Below are positions 40,828 through 54,999 of a stretch of 64,000 nt of DNA, piece after piece; position 1 is the stretch's first letter, and each line of letters starts with the position of its first letter. The translations under genes were made by a program, and so were the position numbers. The notes beneath the pieces were generated by a model. It did not search any database and was not told where the DNA came from. It was given only the letters and a program-made list of their open reading frames with translations. Source of the stretch: Cristatella mucedo. Taxonomy: Eukaryota; Bryozoa; Phylactolaemata; Cristatellidae. The stretch is from assembly GCA_009760855.2 (NCBI GenBank), contig WPIO01000007.1, positions 9,067,001-9,131,000 on the forward strand. The letters are read 5' to 3'.

Positions 40828-42277
40828 AGATGTGATTAAGCCGAAAAAGATCAATGATTAAGCCGACATCAACAAGTTGCTTGCACTCAGCAGATGCATT
40901 GTATTATGTATGGACAATTCATCAAAGCAAGCAAACAATTACTGCATGAAAGTGTTTTTTAAGATGTGCAAGATTTATAAAGTATACTTTGCATCGCTGC
41001 CGGGGTTCAAGGCAAGCTCTGGGCACCTCAGTTCACATTCGTGCACTACAAGTGAAATCTTGACGGTAAGACAAACACTTTAAATGCTGCTACTTCTGTG
41101 TTGTGGGTTCTTCGAAAAGGTCGAACTGACCAGATTGTGCCTTCCATCATATGTTCAAAAATTCTTTTATCCGTCGCTCCTGTACTACACAGCCCTGAGC
41201 CAGCCGTTCCCACCCTTTCAAAGAAGGATCAGACATGCTCAAGGGAGATAGTCAAATCAGACAGTAAATAAGATATTGCAGATTCATATTACAATTTTAA
41301 AGATGTGGCTGAGGATAGAAACTGGTACTTCCAAAAAAAACCTCACCGATCTTATCAGAGAGCCTAGTCTTACCAAGTCCAATGCTGGGCCTCTGACATC
41401 TATGCTCAAGGAGTGAAACTTGTTAGATGAAAGTGTAAAAATAATAGATCAGATAAACATATCACATTTTTTCCAACTTCTTCAGTCGGCAAGATGGGCT
41501 GTGATTCTGCAACAATTTCGTTGGTATATTCGAGACTATTTAAATCACCTGTAACCCAAGTGAATGGCGCCTATCCATAGGCTGTTCATCCAGGAGCAGT
41601 AAAACCATGCTACTTCATAATGGGAATACAAATTCATTCTCCCCTCCACCCGTATGGCTCACCCCGAGCTCTTCTTCGAGCACCTCTTAAAGGAATTCAC
41701 AAATAGCAAGATAAAGTTTAGTTCCTTGAAATATGGGGCCTGTGGTTGGAAGGTCATGGGAGCCTTCAAAATGGTGTCCTTCCTGATGGGCCTCAGGATG
41801 GTTTCGCGAAGTTTCCTTGTAATTTTGCCTATGGGACAACCGGAACACTAAGGGACTGGCCACTTCAGACCATGTCTCTCTGGGGGAGAATAACCTCAAG
41901 TTGGAGCCTCCTGTAGACCCTCGGAAGATGCTGAAGTCACGACTGCACATCAACTTAGGCTTAATCAAGCGATTTTTCACGGCTCTAGGCCCAGATTCAG
42001 CTGCTTTCCACTACCTCCAAGATATCATTCAGTAGCTTTCGGGAGCAAAAGTCAAATCTACTATCTTCATTGGAACACAGATAAAAGTCGGCTCATAGAA
42101 TGAGACGAATTTGCTACGAGCGTGAACAACAAGATGAAAACGGCTCGGAACAGTGTTGTTGCAGTGGTTAAAGGCTTTCTGTGCAATAATAAGAGGCTGA
42201 AAAAATGAGCAGCCGTTTCATGCTCTCATATAGAACTATACCAAAATGGGATGCATAATGCCCCTCATAGTCGAAAT
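40828..42277. other. No gene recognised
   Basis: Intergenic, no motif. Open frames such as 41687-41980 have no recognisable features. Confidence 0.4.
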
Positions 42278-42345
42278 GTAAAGTGCCTAAAAAGAGATTA
42301 AGTTCTCTGAGAGTGCTACATCAAATGCATTATTATTATTACTCT
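42278..42345 (+). repeat. LINE family A, 3' stem-loop and tail only
   Basis: GTAAAGTGCCTAAAAAGAGA...TTAAGTTCTCTGAGAGTGCT followed by ATTATTATTATTA: an extreme 5' truncation of LINE A. Confidence 0.8.
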
Positions 42346-43436
<1,091 letters not shown>

Positions 43437-43654
43437 GGGAGACAGACAGACAGACAGACACAGACATAACTGTTTGCCTGCATTAGTAGCCTTGTCTGCC
43501 AAGCTTAGGCTGACCTGCTGACGGCCAGTATTGGGCTGTCTGCTCTGCAGCTGTTCTTTTCAGATGGAGAGTGCCATTAAAGTTAAAACAAAATAAACGT
43601 CAGCTGATTCAGCAGCCTTATTTATTTAGTGCCATTAAAGTTACAGTAAAGCTA

Positions 43655-43797
43655 AGGTGAGATGACTAAACAGCCTAATTTATGTATCGGCTGCAATCAT
43701 CTAGCTTATAGCAGACGATATAGGATTGCCTGCTGCACGACTCGAACCCACGACCTGGGTTGTCAAGTGAGGGCACTTTACTCCTTGACAAAGTTCC
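43655..43797 (-). repeat. tRNA-derived SINE, family SINE-B
   Basis: The minus strand carries the B box GTGGGTTCGAGTCGTGCAG, then the body and GGCTGTTTAGTCATC tail. A stray tail fragment of the same type lies at about 43598-43625. Confidence 0.75.
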
Positions 43798-45654
43798 AAC
43801 ATAGCTACGCACACCTTGCTAAAGGGGCAGGCCGAGTGGGCCGAGCTTCTTGAATCACAATTCAAGCCGATACACCCCCCCCCTTTTTGAAAAGCTACCG
43901 CTAGTTCCCCAAGGAGGCCGGACAGCCCTTTCCAAGTGGTTAGCAGGCTTCCATGGATGGGGCTACCAAGTTTGGTGAGTAGTTACAGAGGCTTGTCAGA
44001 TGGTCGGCTTCAAGGGGAAGATTAAGGGTGGCTATCAAGATAGAATCTTTGGTTTTTCTTACATGAGGTTAAGAAAGCTTGGCTCACACTTGGCATGCAT
44101 ATTCATTTTGTGCTCCAGATGAACTATCATTATTCTGTAAAGGGGCAATCCAATTTTTAGATTGGTGAGGAAGTAGATTCTTTGCATGAGCAGGTCCAAA
44201 AAGGCAGGCTGCCTTTCAGCACGACTCCTTCTGAGTGGATCGTCAGGCTCTCACAACTGGAAGATGAGAATTCCATGGAGATTCTCCCTGGGCTGCACAA
44301 CAAAGGTCGGCTGCTCGAGACAGAGGGAGGAAACAGGTGCTTTTTTCAAATTTTTTTACTAGGCTACGTTAGCCTGCCGAGCAGATCAAGCTTTGGGCTA
44401 AGAGCCTCATGCACAAATCTCTCAAAAGGCTTCAAGGGCAACTACATGGGTCTTCAGATTTCCCAAAATTTGACATTGCCATTTGTTTAGAGGGCCATAA
44501 ATGCTCATCTAAGCAGCCTCTTTTTCGAACACAATCAGAGTCTGCATCCTGAAAAGCCTGCTATTTCTTTTTAAAAGAAGCTGACGGATTTCTTTCCAAG
44601 GAGAGGCTAGCGAGGGGTGCTTGGTGGTGAACCTGTGACGTACAGCTTCACGGTTTGTCTCCAAGCGCTCCTGCGTAAATGATCACTCGGTCTCCGTGGC
44701 TCCGTGGAGTTACAGGAGATACATTACATTCACTTTACAGAGGGGGCCTCAGAACGTAGAACGATGCTGAAACTGGGTGTTCTGGTTTCAAGTCTGTCTT
44801 TTGGGTAACCCTCCTTTCAACGAAATCCTAGAAAGCTCAACTTTTAAATATTGTTTGTAGTTCCGTAGGATGGCCTGTGTTCACTCATTATCGTATAAGC
44901 CAGCTGCCATTCACTGCGATTCGGGAGCTCCTGCTCGTACGTCTATGAGTCACATCTTCAGTTTCAGTGTCGATGCTAACATGGCTGAAGTGGAAGTGTA
45001 AAATAAAGGCTGCATATCTGATCGACCTGGGCAACCGTTAGTTAGTATGAGGGTGGTCAAGGATGTCGGCTGGAGTTTTGGGCAAGCTAAGTGATATAAC
45101 CTTATCGGGAGCCATTGAGGGTCAATAAACAAGGAGCTCGAGGCAGGCACAGAGCTACCATGGCTTTGGAACAGTTTTTGGCAAGAGATCTGTGACAGCT
45201 CAGTAACCATGAAGCCCGGCACACGCCAAGCCAACCATCGCAAGCTAGCACAGTAATTGCAATGGTGATCGTGCTGTTAAAGCCGGAGCCTGCTGAGCTT
45301 TGCTGGCCTTAGCCCGACAGAGCTGAGGTGGGGAACAGGCTGGGCACAGGTCGGAGGATTCCCGTGCCCTGCAAACGTGGCTTCTGTTGAGGCCAGAACT
45401 CTTTTGTTCAGGTTTCGGTACCCGTGGGAGTTGGAGTTTGGCTTGATGTAGGGGGCCGAAGATCTGGATAAAGCCGGGCTGCCTACCAGTGTGTCACACC
45501 ATCAGAACGTCATAAATAGATTGCTCTGTTAAAGACATTCATCGGCTGCTAGGTTTGGATATAGTGCCAAAAAATGTGTGTACATTTGCCAAAGCCCACC
45601 CAGTGCCGATGAGGACAGTGAGGTTCGAAACAAAAATAGCTGAACAATATACAG
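43798..45654. other. No gene; one LINE B 3' relic
   Basis: Intergenic. At about 44690-44735 the sequence ccgtggagttacaggagata followed by CATTACATTCAC is the extreme 3' end of LINE B on +. Nothing else recognised. Confidence 0.45.
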
Positions 45655-47755
45655 AACCACTCCCAGGTTAGCTCCTTACCTAGTGATCCTTGTGATAATT
45701 TAGCGGATCACTTCTCTAGCTTATTTGTCAGCAAGATAGACAGGATCAGGGAGTCCATCTCTAGGGTGCCAGCACCCCCCTTGGAATTTTGTCCCTCAAT
45801 TCCATGCGTGACATCCTCAAAGTCTACATTTAAAGAGGCCATGCGTAACCTAATCGTGAAGTTCATACCCCAATCAGAGAAGACAACTAGTCCTCTAGAC
45901 CCTATTCCCACTGTCCTGCTTCTACGATGTCCCAGCAATTTTCTAAAAGGCTGTAGTTCGGCTACTACTCAAGAAAGCAACACTAGACAGAGAGAACTTA
46001 AGCAACTTCTGCCCAGTCTCCCTTCTACCATTCCTATCAAAGACACTAGAACGAGTCGTGGCAGACTAGCTGAACTCAGATACTGAAATTCAGACCTAGC
46101 TAGTAAGTTCCAGTATAGTTTAAGAGTCAATCACTACACGGAGTCAGCATTGCTTCGGGTGTATAGCGACGTTCAAGGAATTCAGACTTAGATAGAGTCT
46201 CTCTGCTTGTTTTTTGTTTGATCTTTCAGCAGCTTCTGATACTATCGATCCTTAAGTCCTTCTCGACCACCCCTCATTTCGCGTGCACATCACTGGTGCT
46301 GCACTGCAATGGCTTAAGTCATAACTCAGTGGGATAATCCAGAGTATAATGTAAACAGAAAAAGATCATTCGAGGAACCTCTGAAATAAGGGGTGCATCA
46401 AGGCTCTGTGTTTGGTCCGGTTCTTTTCACTGTTTATACTCTCCGTCTTGCCAATGTGATTGCCTTGCACAAACTAGGCTTTCATTTCTATGCAGATAAC
46501 ACTCGGTTGTGCCTTTGCTTTGACAGATCCCATCCCTTCAGCATTTGGAATTCTCTCAACTCCCTTGCTGAATGTATTGATAATGTCTGCACATGGATGG
46601 CAACAAACGCACTTAAATTGAATGATGATAAAACCTAAAACCAGCGTACTAGTTATAGGCAAACCAAGCGTGATTCAGAAATTAGAAAACCTAGCGCTCA
46701 AAATCAGCTCTTCCAACGTATCTCCTGTTGAATTTGCAGACAATCTAGGTGTCCTGTTCCAATGTGACCTTTCATTAGACGACCACATCAGCTCCAAAGT
46801 CAAGTCTGCCTACTTTCAGTTACATAACCTTGGTACAATTCGAGGTTGCATAAACAGGGACACCACAGCTAAATTAGTACATGCATTTGTGACATCCCGT
46901 CTCAAATTCTGTAACTCACTGCTTGCTAGTCTACATATATCTGCAATCAGATAATTTTTGGTGCAAAACTCTGCAGCTAGGCTTGTCTGTCGTGAGCTTC
47001 ACAGCCCCCCCACCACATCATACTACTTCTCGCCGACCTGCACTGGTTCCCAATCAAGCAGCCCATCGACTTTTAAGGTCTTGTCCACTCACTTTTAGGG
47101 CCCTTCATTCTTTAGCTTCAGACTACCTATCAGATCTACCCCTCAACAGGCTAAGCATTATATCACCTGCTTTCTGAATCTATTTGTTTACATACACCTC
47201 GTAGAAACTCAAATTTTTTGGAGACCATGTATTTAAAAAATACTAGCTAACTCAACAGCCTCTTTTATATAGCGACAGAAGAGCCTTTACGGCTATCACT
47301 GCCTCTTGCAACCGCAATAAAGGATCGCCCACCGCAGGATTCGAACCCACGACCTCGGGACCAAGGTCGTGCAAAGCAACCGCCTTACCTAGTGTGCCAT
47401 CACGGCTCACCGTGCTCCCAAAGCCTGGAACTCACTTCCGACTGGCGTCACGAGTCTCCTGACTTGACCACATTTAAAAAGAACTTAAAAACTCACCTAT
47501 TTAATGATAGCATTTAATGGGTCCCTGTGATTCGTCCTGTATGTGCTTATGCATGCTGACACTGTGCATGCTGCCATTAACCATATTTGCATGCTGACCC
47601 TGTGCACGTTACCTCTAACCACGTTATGCTTGTTATCATTTACCATGCTACCACTAAAAATTCGATTGTGCTTCCTTGCAGCAAATGTAAAGTGCCTATA
47701 CAGAGATGGAATTCTCTGATGGTGCTATACAAATGTATTATTATTATTATCACTA
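45655..47755 (+). repeat. LINE family A, longest copy, interrupted by a SINE
   Basis: The copy starts further upstream in ORF2 than any other here: LFVSKIDRIRESISRVPAPP, then SPLDPIPTVLLLRCPSNFLK, then RT blocks (GSVFGPVLFTVYTLRLANVI, FYADNTRLCLCFD) and the C-terminal region, then the 3' stem-loop and an (ATT)n tail. The catalytic YADD is YADN, and many frameshifts are present. A SINE-A copy at 47239-47407 splits the C-terminal region. Confidence 0.85.
47239..47407 (-). repeat. tRNA-derived SINE, family SINE-A, nested in LINE A
   Basis: The minus strand reads GCCGTGATGGCACACTAGGT, then the B box GTGGGTTCGAATCCTGCGGT and the tail GGCTGTTGAGTTAGCTAG. LINE A sequence continues on both sides (gaccatgtatttaaa before, gtgctcccaaagcctgg after). 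Confidence 0.88.
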
Positions 47756-48184
47756 GCGAAGGTCAGATTTAGCAGAAGTCATTGGTCTGTGTGGCATTAG
47801 GAGATGTGATGTAGGTAGGTGTAGCTGTAAACCCAAAGTCCTGCCGGTGACTGCTGTCTTTTCTTAGAAGGGATCTAGATTGTATCTGGGGCCGTGCAAA
47901 ACAACCTGTGACCTACAGATTGAGACCAGTACTGCAGTTGCTGAGTCGAGTTTCTGCTTGTCTCGTGTTTGCTTCCTATCAAGATCCTGCACGGGGTAGT
48001 TGGGAGTCAGACTACTGAGCATCACTTGGTGGACAAGCCTGTAAACATGTTTCACCATAGGCCAGCCTTCCGGTGTGTCTGCTCGTTCAGACCGAAGCTA
48101 ATCGCTAGAGGGAGAGATAAGCTGGATGAAAAACTAGCAAACAATTCAGCCAAGCACTATACATCCGAGCAGCAGCTTACAAGA

Positions 48185-48419
48185 GGACAGCATTTAGTGG
48201 GTCCCTGTGATTCGTCCTTCATGTGCTTATGCATGCTGAAACAGTTGCATGCTGCCACTAACCACACTTGCATGCTGACCCTGTGCATGTCACCCCTAAC
48301 CATGTCATTCATGTTGTTTATCAAGCATGATACCACTCACCATTCGATTGTGTTTCCTTTGCAGCAAATGTAAAGCGTCTAGAGAGAGATTGAGGTCTCT
48401 GAGGGTGCTTTATCAAGTG

Positions 48420-48452
<33 letters not shown>

Positions 48453-48453
48453 A
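48185..48453 (+). repeat. LINE family A, 3' UTR fragment
   Basis: It starts in the AGCATTTAGTGGGTCCCTGT segment just before the ORF2 stop and runs through the 3' UTR and stem-loop to an (ATT)n tail of about 30 bp. Confidence 0.88.
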
Positions 48454-48905
48454 CCCTGCCATCCAGCAATGAGTCTGGCTGCACGAACTGTGACTATTCC
48501 AAGTGCACGACCTCCATTGACTCGGATTCTCGAGAAGCAGCAATGCAGCCTCGGGATGTTTGAGATAGTCTTATCATTCTATACATACATGCAGAGGCCC
48601 ATTTGAGGGAAGCTGGCTGGTTGCATGCACAGCCTATGACCGTTGGTGGCAAGGGATACTGTTGCAACCAGTTGGTGCTTCTCATCGACGTTTGAGCACT
48701 GAATAATATTTTATTTGGATTTTGTTGGTCTTGGGGAATAGCCACACATTCCTTTCTACCATGGGCTCCCAGCTCAACCTCTCCCCTTCCTACCACCCCC
48801 CAACCCTCCCTCATTTGCTTCCCTCACCTCGGTCCCGCTTACCCCTGCCTCCTTCTTTCATTCTCACAAACCACCCTATTTCCTTTTTGTCTGCATATTG
48901 GTCTA

Positions 48906-48910
<5 letters not shown>

Positions 48911-48989
<79 letters not shown>

Positions 48990-49258
48990 CCTCCCTCCCT
49001 CCCTCCCTCCCTCCCTCCCTCCCTCCCTCCCTCCCTCCCTCCCTCCCTCCCTCCCCTCCCTCCCCCCCCCTCCCCTCCCCCCCCCCCCCTCCCCTCTCCT
49101 CCCCTCCCTCCCCTCGCTCCCTCCATCTCTTTCTCTCTCCCTCCCACCCTCTCTCCCTCCCACCCCTCTCTCTCTCTCCCTCTCTCTCTCTCCCTCTCTC
49201 TCTCTCTTCCTCCCTCCACCTCTCTCCCTCCCCTCGCTCTCCCTCCCCTCGCTCTCTC

Positions 49259-49299
<41 letters not shown>
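48911..49299. repeat. Polypyrimidine tract (CT)n / (CCCT)n
   Basis: A CT run to about 48985, then CCCT repeats to about 49050, then impure C/T-rich sequence to 49299. The strand asymmetry is near complete over almost 390 bp. Confidence 0.95.
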
Positions 49300-49302
<3 letters not shown>

Positions 49303-50271
49303 CTAAGGTATAAGAATAACTTGCGATAACCTTGATGCATTCACAAATAACCAAAGCTAGGCCGTGACTAGGAAACAGTGGAGCAGTCTGCTCCCATCTA
49401 GCATGGTCATAGTCTGCGTGCTCTGTCATCAGGCGATCGTGTGATACTGGGAGGCTGGCAGACATCGAGTCCCACAGACCCACACCCCGAGGAGGAGCCC
49501 CGGACAGCCGTGAGTATTGGATGTAAGGTCCTGCACGAGCACAAGGCTCTCCACCACTATGCGAAGACTGGACAGGTGGCAAGAAGTTTTCCAAACCACT
49601 CACTCGAAGCCTCAAGTGGCCGGCGGTGACCATTCCGTGCTCAACAATAGATAACAAACAGCTTTAAGTAAGAGACCACCTGGTAGCAGCCACGTAATGA
49701 ACATGTAGCATCAAAGCCCAGGCCGGCACGGATGTGGAGAGAATAAGTGCAGCCGCTTGGGCTGCATGGCTGCACAGACGCAATGCCCGAGTTGCTCCAT
49801 CAATGCTTGCAGGGCTTTCAATGACCCAATGAGCAGCAGCTGCAGCACGTTTTGGCACGGCTCGGCTTGCCGTGCTTGCCGGCTTGGCTTGACTAAGATC
49901 ACAGTCGCTGTATGGCTATAATTGCTTCAATACAAGATGGCTCTGGGGAAAGCTGCCAGCAAATTCAGTCTCAATTTCTCCTGCTTGCCTCGAATCCCCA
50001 GGCCACTGTTCTTCTCAACGCGAGGCTGGCTATGCACACCCTACCATCACCCTACAGGGAGAGCTCTCTCTTGTCTTGGTCCTGGGGCCTGGGGCACAGC
50101 CATTGTGTGTACACAGCCGGTCAGTCGGCATGCACGGGGCCATCGGTCACTGGACATAGTCAAGGTACAGCCGAAGCTGCAGCGGCAATCAACCAGCAGG
50201 CTGAGCTGAAGCTATAGTCAGCCACACTCTCTCTTCTCTCCCTCTGTCCGGGCTGGAAAATGATCTTCTTG

Positions 50272-50273
<2 letters not shown>
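49300..50273. other. No gene recognised
   Basis: Intergenic, no motif. Confidence 0.4.

Positions 50274-50323
<50 letters not shown>
50274..50323. repeat. (CT)n microsatellite
   Basis: A pure CT run of about 50 bp. Confidence 0.95.
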
Positions 50324-50325
<2 letters not shown>

Positions 50326-51146
50326 GTAGTCCTGCCGCATGGCATGTGCTGCTGCTCTGCCAGCCACACGGATTCCTTCTACTGCTCGACTGAACTACGA
50401 AAGGAATGAAGGACTCTGCCGAGTTACCTCAAGAGGAAAGATGATGCATGCTTTCTCTGCTGCCAGCTTGCTCCAGCCTATACAGTGAGCTTACAGAAAG
50501 CTCCAACCTGTGCTTCTGTGCCAATCTGAGCAGATCCAACCCCCTCTGCAATCTCACGGAACCTGGTTGATTAGGCAACAGCAGCAGCAGCAGCAGCTGA
50601 AGTAGCTGAAGTAGCCTCGAACCAGAGCCACCTTGCTACCTTACTGGTTCATCCTGGTCGAATTCGTTGGTCTCCCATGGGTGCTCTTTAAATAGTTTCA
50701 TGAACGATCGCCATGCTCTAAGTGGCAGGCCGGCGGTCAGCAGCTGCAGACGAACTTACAGTACTGGGCAATTGTAACAAGTCCTTAACCTTCGGTCTAG
50801 GGTGGATACTCATAGCATAGCATGTATTGCCGGCTGCAGTCCTCAGACATGCATGCCTGCCCCCCCCCCCACTTTATATAGTAGCTTGCAGCCTGCCAGC
50901 TACTTAAGTCTTGACCGAGGACGACAAGTTGCAAGATTGGCAGTTGGTAATTGCTCTGCCCTCGGGTACAATCTGGAGCCATCATGTAACATCAAAAACA
51001 TTGCTATTCAACCCTGACTTCCACAAGCCAAAGGTTACCAGCCAGTGGTATGGTAGAACAGCTCACGACTGACGCTCATCTACCAGATCTGAGACTTGGC
51101 CACTTCTTAGCCTTGTTTTACTCAGCTTGAGAGTGAAATTCCAAAA
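50324..51146. other. No gene recognised
   Basis: Intergenic. A C10 run lies at about 50861-50870. No motif. Confidence 0.4.
50578..50600. repeat. (CAG)n short repeat
   Basis: Seven to eight CAG units in non-coding sequence. Confidence 0.85.
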
Positions 51147-51757
51147 GAAGTAGAGAGAAAGAGAGAGAGGGAGGTAGGAAGGGACGAAAGAGGAAGGGAG
51201 GAAGGGAAGGAGGGAGAGAGGGAGAGAGGGAGGGAGGAATGGAGGGAGGAATGGAGGGAGGGAAGAAGGGAGGGAGGAAGGGAGGGGAGGCAGAGAGAGG
51301 GAGGGAGGGAAGGAGGGAGGGAAGGAGGGAGGGAAGGAGGGAGGGAAGGAGGGAGGGAAGGAGGGAGGGAAGGAGGGAGGGGGGGAGGGGGGGGGGGAGG
51401 GGGGGGGGGAGGGAGGGAGGGAAGGAGGGAGGGAAGGAGGGAGGGAAGGAAGGAGGGAAGGAGGGAGGGAAGGAGGGAGGGAAGGAGGGAGGGAAGGAGG
51501 GAGGGAAGGAGGGAGGGAAGGAGGGAGGGAAGGAGGGAGGGAAGGAGGGAGGGAAGGAGGGAGGGAAGGAAGGAGGGAAGGAGGGAGGGAAGGAGGGGGG
51601 AAGGAGGGAGGGAAGGAGGGAGGGAAGGAGGGAGAGAGAGAGGGAGGGGTAACAAGAGAAAAATACAAACAGTATGCATAGAGAGAATGAGAAGGAGACA
51701 GAGAAAAATAAGAACAACCCTGAGTGAGAGAGAGAGAGAAAAGGGGTAGGGAGAGGG

Positions 51758-51832
<75 letters not shown>

Positions 51833-51940
51833 GGGGGAGGGAGAGGGAGAGAGACAGAAATAGATAGATAAATAAGATATATAGATGGATAGATAGATAT
51901 TAAGGTAGATAAATAGATACACAGATGGATAGATAGAGAG
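51147..51940. repeat. Polypurine tract (GGGA)n/(GGAGGGAA)n, (GA)n and GATA-type tail
   Basis: About 500 bp of GGGA/GGAAGGAGGGA repeats (51147-51645) with G8-G9 runs near 51380-51410, then a GA run (51724-51858) and a GATA/GATG stretch to about 51940. The open frames of 200-300 codons over this region (Pro/Ser/Leu on −, Gly/Glu/Arg on +) are repeat artefacts. Confidence 0.95.
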
Positions 51941-52490
51941 GGATATGGAACGGTTATTCCCTTTGCCAATTGTGACTTGCTTGCACGTCGAGTTAGTGGC
52001 ACCGACTAATGAATGGGCCATTACCGAGGAAAGGGTTCATGTTTCCCACACGTGTGATGTGGTAACCTCTGACCCGGCCAGCCGGAGCTTAGTTGTGGCA
52101 AGGAGGCCAGGTGGTCGCCGCAGGCCGATCTGGCTGCCTGGTGCAGTTTGTGCTCGACCATACGAGGTAAGTAGCCACTACACAGGAAATGCTCAGGATG
52201 CACAGTCCTACAAGCAGATCAAGGGAAGGCTGCCTCCCTTAGGCTTGGTCGCACAAGACCGAACCCAGTAGCTCTGAATTTCAGAGGACACCGAGGAGTA
52301 GCGATGGCCGAGAATGAGAAAGGGCTCAGCTATATAAAAAATTTAAGGATGGCAACAGACAGATACACTTCTCAGGCACTCAGGCAAGCATAAGTGCAAG
52401 TCCAGACTGAGAGCTAAGGAGAGATTGGTACATTCAATGATGTGTGTATGGGCGTGCGTGTGTGAGTGCAAGCATGCGTGCATTCGCGCA

Positions 52491-52626
<136 letters not shown>

Positions 52627-52699
52627 TCTAGCACGCATATGTACCCGTGTGCACAAACACATACACACACACACACACACAGCAAAAACATAAAGAGAA

Positions 52700-53629
52700 A
52701 GAGAGAAGAGAAGAGCAGAGAGACGAATAGATAGATGGATAAGTAAAGAGTCAAGACAAAGTGAAAAGAGAGCCGCAAAGTGAAAGACGAGGAAGCAGAA
52801 ATCGATCACCAGACGCAGAAAATTAGTTGGACTGACTGGAAAGGGAGTCACTGCTGCTCCTACAGAGAACTGACACTAAGTGGAAGCAAGAGTCACAAAG
52901 TGGAAGTATGTAAGACACTTCTAGCTTTGGATGAGCAACGGTACCGCACTGGTAGTGCAAAGCAAGCATTTTGAGTAGAAGAAGCAGTGCTTCGATGCAA
53001 TCTGATCGGCATCGCTAATTTTCTGCCTGGCTTGCTAACTTCGCGAAGAAGAACGCCGGCCACTGCTCAAACTGCAGCTGGCCGACGTCTCCCATAGCGA
53101 TCGTGTTTTGCTTACTGGAGAAGCCGGCTGTCCCAATTGGGAGCTCACTCAGGCATGGCTGTGGAATTCCTGAACTAACAACCCACCATTCTTTCTGGCT
53201 GTGCCTTTTCAGAGTGCACAACAAACTGCGTCCCAATTGCATAATTGATTGCAGGCTGCCGCCAGACACAATGGTCGGCTGGCTGGGCTCGGTCGAGTTT
53301 GTTGTTCTTCCACGTTCCATACACGAATCGATTGACTATCGATGAAACCGGTGCCACAAGCAGGGAGTAGTGTTTCAACACTCGTACCCGCTTGGTCAAC
53401 CTCGGGTCCCTATGTCGGTCGCTCTGCCGTTTAAGGACTAGTGTTCTGGCAGCATCTCAAACGTAGCCCATGGGGACCGAGAGCGTGACTGTGATTTAAC
53501 ACGTTGACAGACAGAGCAGCTGCTGTGCTGGTGTGCATGCAGGCTTAGAAATGCTTAGGCACGAAGTACGTGCTCAACAAAAACCTGTTAGCAGGGGCAT
53601 TCAAGAATTGCCTGGAATCGCCACGACAA
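52700..53629. other. No gene recognised
   Basis: Intergenic, no motif. Confidence 0.4.
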
Positions 53630-53818
53630 AATGCTAATAATAATACATTTGTTATAGCACCCTCGGATATATATCAATCTCTTTGTAAGCACTTTACATT
53701 TGCTGCACGGGAGGCATGATCGAATGGTTAGTAACATGCTCAACGACAATACAAATCATGGTTAGAGGCGACATGCACAGGGTCAGCATGCAAATATGGT
53801 TAGTGGCAGCATGCTATA
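53630..53818 (-). repeat. LINE family A, 3' end
   Basis: A minus-strand copy with a short AATAATA tail, a decayed stem-loop and the 3' UTR (catggttagaggcgacatgcacaggg), truncated 5'. Confidence 0.75.
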
Positions 53819-54430
53819 TAATCGAATGGTGGAATTATTAACAAGCAAAGTACCCAGGCACCAAGCAGCTAACGAAGTTTCCAATGACAGCTGCCACTTT
53901 AGGAAGGTATGCCACACCAAGGATGCAGAACACCGAAGCGTTTGAGCAAGGGTTTGGAGTAAAAGAAATCAACACTAGCTTCCAGTATTTCGAGCTAATT
54001 GTGTGGGTATAAAATGGTGCCATCCCAATGCAAACTCTGGTATCGCGAGTTTGGTGCCGTCTGCTTAAAATTGCCAATCAGTGGAAATTCAGTTGCAGTA
54101 CCATTCCACTCAAATCGTTTGAAGAGGTAAATACATTATCAAAAACAGCATTGCATGCCTATGGATGCATCCCCTGCTAAGACAAGCACACATCTTCCCC
54201 TTGTCAGCCTATACGGTTGACATCGCCGTATGATAGCATCATCGCGTAGTCATGCGAGGCAGGGTAAACATAGAAAATAAAAGTGAGCACTTCATTGACC
54301 TTTATTCGCTGGTGATCTGCATAAGTCACTTGTTACCACCAGACACTTTCCTCGTAGGGTCTGCTTGAGTATGATCAAGCAATGCTCGACTCGAAACCAC
54401 ATTAATTAGTTACAAGTTAATAATCTGCCT

Positions 54431-54565
54431 CGCTGGTATGGCCCAGTGGTTAAGGTGGTCGCACCCGAGCAAGGTCTGGCCGAGCTCTTGGGCTCCAGCC
54501 CCGTGGCATATGTGAAGCACCGAATGGAGATTAAGTTCTATTATGGCTCCATTCAAATAAATAAT
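54431..54565 (+). repeat. tRNA-derived SINE, family SINE-C
   Basis: The head is CTCGCTGGTATGGCCCAGTGG, B box TTGGGCTCCAGCCCCGTGGC, and 3' end GAATGGAGATTAAGTTCTAT. It is followed directly by a SINE-B copy. Confidence 0.75.
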
Positions 54566-54566
54566 T

Positions 54567-54676
54567 CAGGATCTATGGTTCTAAGCCCAGAGTTAATGTG
54601 CTCGCTCTTCACGGCCCAGGTCGTGGGTTCGAGTCGTGCAGTGGGCAAATATAAATGAGGCTGTTTAATCAGCTAA
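54567..54676 (+). repeat. tRNA-derived SINE, family SINE-B, short
   Basis: The head is TTCTAAGCCCAGAGTTAATG, the B box GTGGGTTCGAGTCGTGCAGT, and the tail AGGCTGTTTAATCAGCTAA. The middle body is deleted. Confidence 0.75.
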
Positions 54677-54835
54677 CCTTCAACTTAAGCAAGTACGCTG
54701 TCAAACACCGCCTTGAAGTCCAGGAGGCCTTACTCAAAACCGTACTGATCGTATGCCAGTTTTAATAGGCTCACAGCGTAGGCACATGGTACTTGGATGC
54801 CAGAGTCGGTAGATACACAGGAAGACCGGGGCCTC

Positions 54836-54966
54836 GCTGCTGGTTTGGCCCAGCGCTTAAGGTGCTCGCCCCGATCGAGGTCTGGCCCAGGTCGCGGGCT
54901 CGTGCCCCGTGGCATATGCGAAGCGCCCGAATAGAGATTAAGTTCTCTCAGCGCGCTATACAGATG
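54836..54966 (+). repeat. tRNA-derived SINE, family SINE-C
   Basis: The clearest copy of this family: GGTTTGGCCCAGCGCTTAAG, then GTCGCGGGCTCGTGCCCCGT, then GCGAAGCGCCCGAATAGAGA and TTAAGTTCTCTCAGCGCGCT. The 3' part keeps both arms of the LINE A-type stem-loop. Confidence 0.8.
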
Positions 54967-54999
54967 GATTATATTTAAGACGCTAGCGAGTAGTAAGCG

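Noticed and set aside
48722-49657. Long frames over 48.7-49.7 kb, including one of 272 codons
   Set aside because: Artefacts of the CT/CCCT tract, as are the Arg-Glu and Leu-Ser frames at 37.7, 43.3, 50.3 and 52.5 kb.
51063-52021. Open frames of 200-299 codons (Pro/Ser/Leu- and Gly/Glu/Arg-rich)
   Set aside because: They are translations of the GGGA/GA repeat tract. All frames stay open because the repeat lacks stop words.
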